Part shown: piece after piece, positions 13,950 through 15,089 of the stretch
How the letters are laid out: each line of letters opens with the position of its first letter
Position numbering within the stretch: the stretch's first letter is position 1
Assembly: GCA_045576635.1 (NCBI GenBank)
Contig: JAZNGT010000034.1
Coordinates: 1 to 15,089 of the forward strand
DNA length: 15,089 nucleotides
Origin: Congzhengia sp045576635
GTDB taxonomy: Bacteria > Bacillota > Clostridia > UBA1381 > UBA9506
Direction of reading: 5' to 3'
Translations under genes and position numbers: made by a program
Notes under the pieces: generated by a model
What the model was told of the DNA's origin: nothing
Seen by the model: the letters and a program-made list of their open reading frames with translations, nothing else
Databases searched by the model: none

Positions 13950-14162
13950 TTATCGAGAATTTGCAGGAACCTTATCCTTAAATAGAAGTGTAATGGACCA
14001 GAGTCCTGCCAAGCCGACCAAAGAAAAAATGATGCGACTTGCCACTGCAAGCTGTCCGCCAAATAAATAGCCGACAACGTCAAGGCCAAACAGTCCGATA
14101 GAACCCCAGTTTAAGGCGCCGACAATCACAAGAATCAAACTGATATTATCCAGTGTATTCAA
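13950..14162 (-). CDS. DUF378 family small membrane protein
   Basis: A 70-residue integral membrane protein with two hydrophobic segments (about 6-25 and 39-62), belonging to the DUF378/YuzA-like family of unknown function. The first helix has LVIVGALNWGSIGLFG, the family's conserved NWG motif. The start is a TTG at 14162, six bases after AAAGGTGAG; no ATG is available. It is transcribed alone, convergent with nothing and divergent from ylmC, and ends at a GC-rich hairpin. Its leader contains overlapping inverted repeats described separately. Nothing in the window suggests a partner. Confidence 0.88.
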   Translation of the reverse strand: MNTLDNISLILVIVGALNWGSIGLFGLDVVGYLFGGQLAVASRIIFSLVGLAGLWSITLLFKDKVPANSR

Positions 14163-14179
14163 ACTAAACTCACCTTTCT

Positions 14180-14243
14180 TCCCGCTTAATTTATGACAGA
14201 CAATGCAAGAATCTGCGGGAGTGAATCTTACAAAAATGTCTGT
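14180..14243 (-). promoter_or_regulatory. Structured leader of the DUF378 gene with interleaved helices
   Basis: Two exact inverted repeats interleave: ACAGACA (14237-14243, read leftward) with TGTCTGT (14196-14202), and TCCCGC (14215-14220) with GCGGGA (14180-14185). The order A-B-A'-B' means that they form a pseudoknot or exclude one another. B' borders the AAAGGTGAG ribosome site. I recognise no known riboswitch class. Confidence 0.4.
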
Positions 14244-14337
14244 GCATGCTTATGTATCTATATTTTCCACAAAAACAAAATTATTATGCAAACCTTTCGA
14301 TAAATAAAACAAAAACAATTTTTTGGTTATTTTTACA

Positions 14338-14343
14338 TATAAT
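14338..14343 (+). promoter_or_regulatory. Possible ylmC promoter -10
   Basis: TATAAT (14338-14343) lies 30 nt before the ylmC start, without a convincing sigma-A -35. Preceded by CA it reads CATATAAT, one base from the CATACAAT -10 of the sporulation factor sigma-E, but the sigma-E -35 is not clear either. Confidence 0.4.
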
Positions 14344-14373
14344 AAACCATACTAAATTTGGGGAGGAAGAAGT

Positions 14374-14652
14374 ATGTATCGTGCGGGAGCGTTGCGACAA
14401 AAGGAAGTAATAAACATAAACGATGCATCCCGAATGGGATATGTAGCAGATGTTGAGGTAAGTTTAAATAAAGGAGAAATCGAAGCCATCATTGTGCCTG
14501 GCAAAATGAAGTTCTTTCATTTCGGCAAGCACGATGATATTGTAATCCCGTGGGACAAAATTACAATGATTGGGGAAGATATTATATTAGTCGATATGCC
14601 TTGTGTGGTTAAAAACGAAAAAATAAAGAGCAAAAGAAAAAATAATATATAA
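14374..14652 (+). CDS. YlmC/YmxH family PRC-barrel sporulation protein
   Basis: A small protein of 92 residues with a PRC-barrel fold, as in the YlmC and YmxH proteins of Bacillus, which are annotated as sporulation-related but have no defined biochemical role. The body reads LRQKEVININDASRMGYVAD, then an EIEAIIVPG strand, FHFGKHDDIVIPWDKI and a GEDIILVDM strand; the last dozen residues are lysine-rich. The ATG at 14374 has GGGGAGGAAG four bases upstream. It is divergent from the DUF378 gene and lies 64 nt before the first rRNA promoter, with no terminator in between, so it may be read into the rRNA operon. Confidence 0.88.
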   Translation: MYRAGALRQKEVININDASRMGYVADVEVSLNKGEIEAIIVPGKMKFFHFGKHDDIVIPWDKITMIGEDIILVDMPCVVKNEKIKSKRKNNI

Positions 14653-14715
14653 TAGGAAGGAATTTTTCAAAATTAAAGATACGCAAAAAAAATGAAAAAA
14701 AGTTAAAAAAAAGGG

Positions 14716-14744
14716 TTGACAAGGCTTTCAAATTGTGTTATTCT
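14716..14744 (+). promoter_or_regulatory. rRNA promoter P1 with A-tract UP-like element
   Basis: TTGACA (14716-14721), 17 nt, TATTCT (14739-14744). The 45 nt upstream is almost all A and T in A-tracts, as in UP elements that recruit the RNA polymerase alpha subunit. Confidence 0.88.
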
Positions 14745-14807
14745 AATTAAGCTGTCGCTTTTGCGGAGGGCTTTGAAAAAAGCTTATAAAAAAGTTTAAA
14801 AAAAGTC

Positions 14808-14837
14808 TTGACAAAAGCTAAACCAGCATGTTATAAT
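14808..14837 (+). promoter_or_regulatory. rRNA promoter P2 with A-tract UP-like element
   Basis: TTGACA (14808-14813), 18 nt, TATAAT (14832-14837) with a TG one base upstream (extended -10). Another A-rich block (14774-14806) precedes it. The nearest promoter to 16S rRNA, about 180 nt upstream. Confidence 0.88.
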
Positions 14838-14993
14838 GAAAATCCGCTCACATTGAGCGGGCAGAACCTTGAAAAATGAACAGTGCAGGCTTTAAAAGAT
14901 TCCAAGTAATTTAAAGGACAGACAAAGATATCGGTCAAAAGGATATCACTCCGCAAGCGGAGAAAATGAGAGAATTAGATTTTCTTGTTTTAG

Positions 14994-15019
14994 TATATAA
15001 CTTCTTCGGAAGTGATATA
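14994..15019 (+). other. UUCG-capped hairpin in the 16S leader
   Basis: TATAT (14994-14998) pairs with ATATA (15015-15019), an A-G mismatch follows, then ACTTC (15000-15004) pairs with GAAGT (15009-15013) around a TTCG tetraloop. It ends a few bases before mature 16S and may guide processing; the role is inference. Confidence 0.6.
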
Positions 15020-15023
15020 ACCA

Positions 15024-15089
<66 letters not shown>

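Larger units (their letters stand above)
14653..15023 (+). other. rRNA operon promoter region and leader
   Basis: About 370 nt without a protein gene. It contains A-tract-rich DNA, two tandem promoters, and a leader. The leader has a CCGCTCA/TGAGCGG hairpin (14844-14860), the CCTTGAAAA-ATGAACA stretch (about 14867-14882) that resembles the boxA-type antitermination region of Firmicutes rRNA leaders, GATATC arms at 14927-14932 and 14942-14947, a CTCCG/CGGAG hairpin (14949-14962), and a UUCG-capped hairpin (14994-15019) just before 16S. Confidence 0.8.

Noticed and set aside
13868..14089. 73-codon leftward ORF overlapping the DUF378 gene in another frame
   Set aside because: The DUF378 frame has the NWG motif and a proper ribosome site; the alternative runs through the terminator hairpin.

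Overview
The window reads as ordinary chromosome of a low-GC Gram-positive bacterium, most likely a member of class Clostridia. Support comes from AGGAGG-type Shine-Dalgarno sites, AT-rich intergenic DNA, a YloU (Asp23) - FakA/YloV - RecG gene order followed by RsmD - CoaD, a YlmC/YmxH sporulation-family gene, an ECF-type thiamine transporter under a TPP riboswitch, and the first bases of a 16S rRNA gene with a Firmicutes-like leader. I cannot fix genus or species from 66 nt of 16S.

Left part (1-4430). A 3'-truncated iron-containing alcohol dehydrogenase runs leftward off the window edge. It is divergent from a solitary gene for a NagB/glucosamine-6-phosphate deaminase-like enzyme with an unusual active-site loop, which has a long leader and its own terminator. 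A canonical promoter then drives folC. A second strong promoter, overlapped by two inverted repeats, drives a TPP riboswitch, an intrinsic terminator and thiT. A bidirectional terminator closes the rightward block.

Middle part (4425-13739), all leftward. Read in transcription order it is: yloU (Asp23 family) - fakA-like - recG; then a strong promoter and rsmD - coaD - a coiled-coil protein gene - terminator; then tspO - vanW-family gene - radA, ending at the bidirectional terminator. These are mostly housekeeping genes for fatty-acid activation, fork rescue and recombination (RecG, RadA), 16S rRNA methylation, coenzyme A synthesis and cell-envelope functions.

Right part (13862-15089). A small leftward DUF378 membrane-protein gene has a leader with two mutually exclusive or pseudoknotted helices. 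It is divergent from ylmC/ymxH. After that come tandem rRNA promoters P1 and P2 with A-tract UP-like elements, an rRNA leader with several hairpins, and the 5' end of 16S rRNA.

I see no CRISPR array, transposon, prophage, toxin-antitoxin pair or defence island, and no convincing undescribed multi-gene system. The points most worth a second look are the atypical NagB homologue, the inverted repeats at the transcription starts of thiT and yloU, the DUF378 leader, and the duplicated rRNA promoter module. Several leftward genes appear to use TTG or GTG starts behind good Shine-Dalgarno sites, so their start sites may be misplaced by automatic calling.
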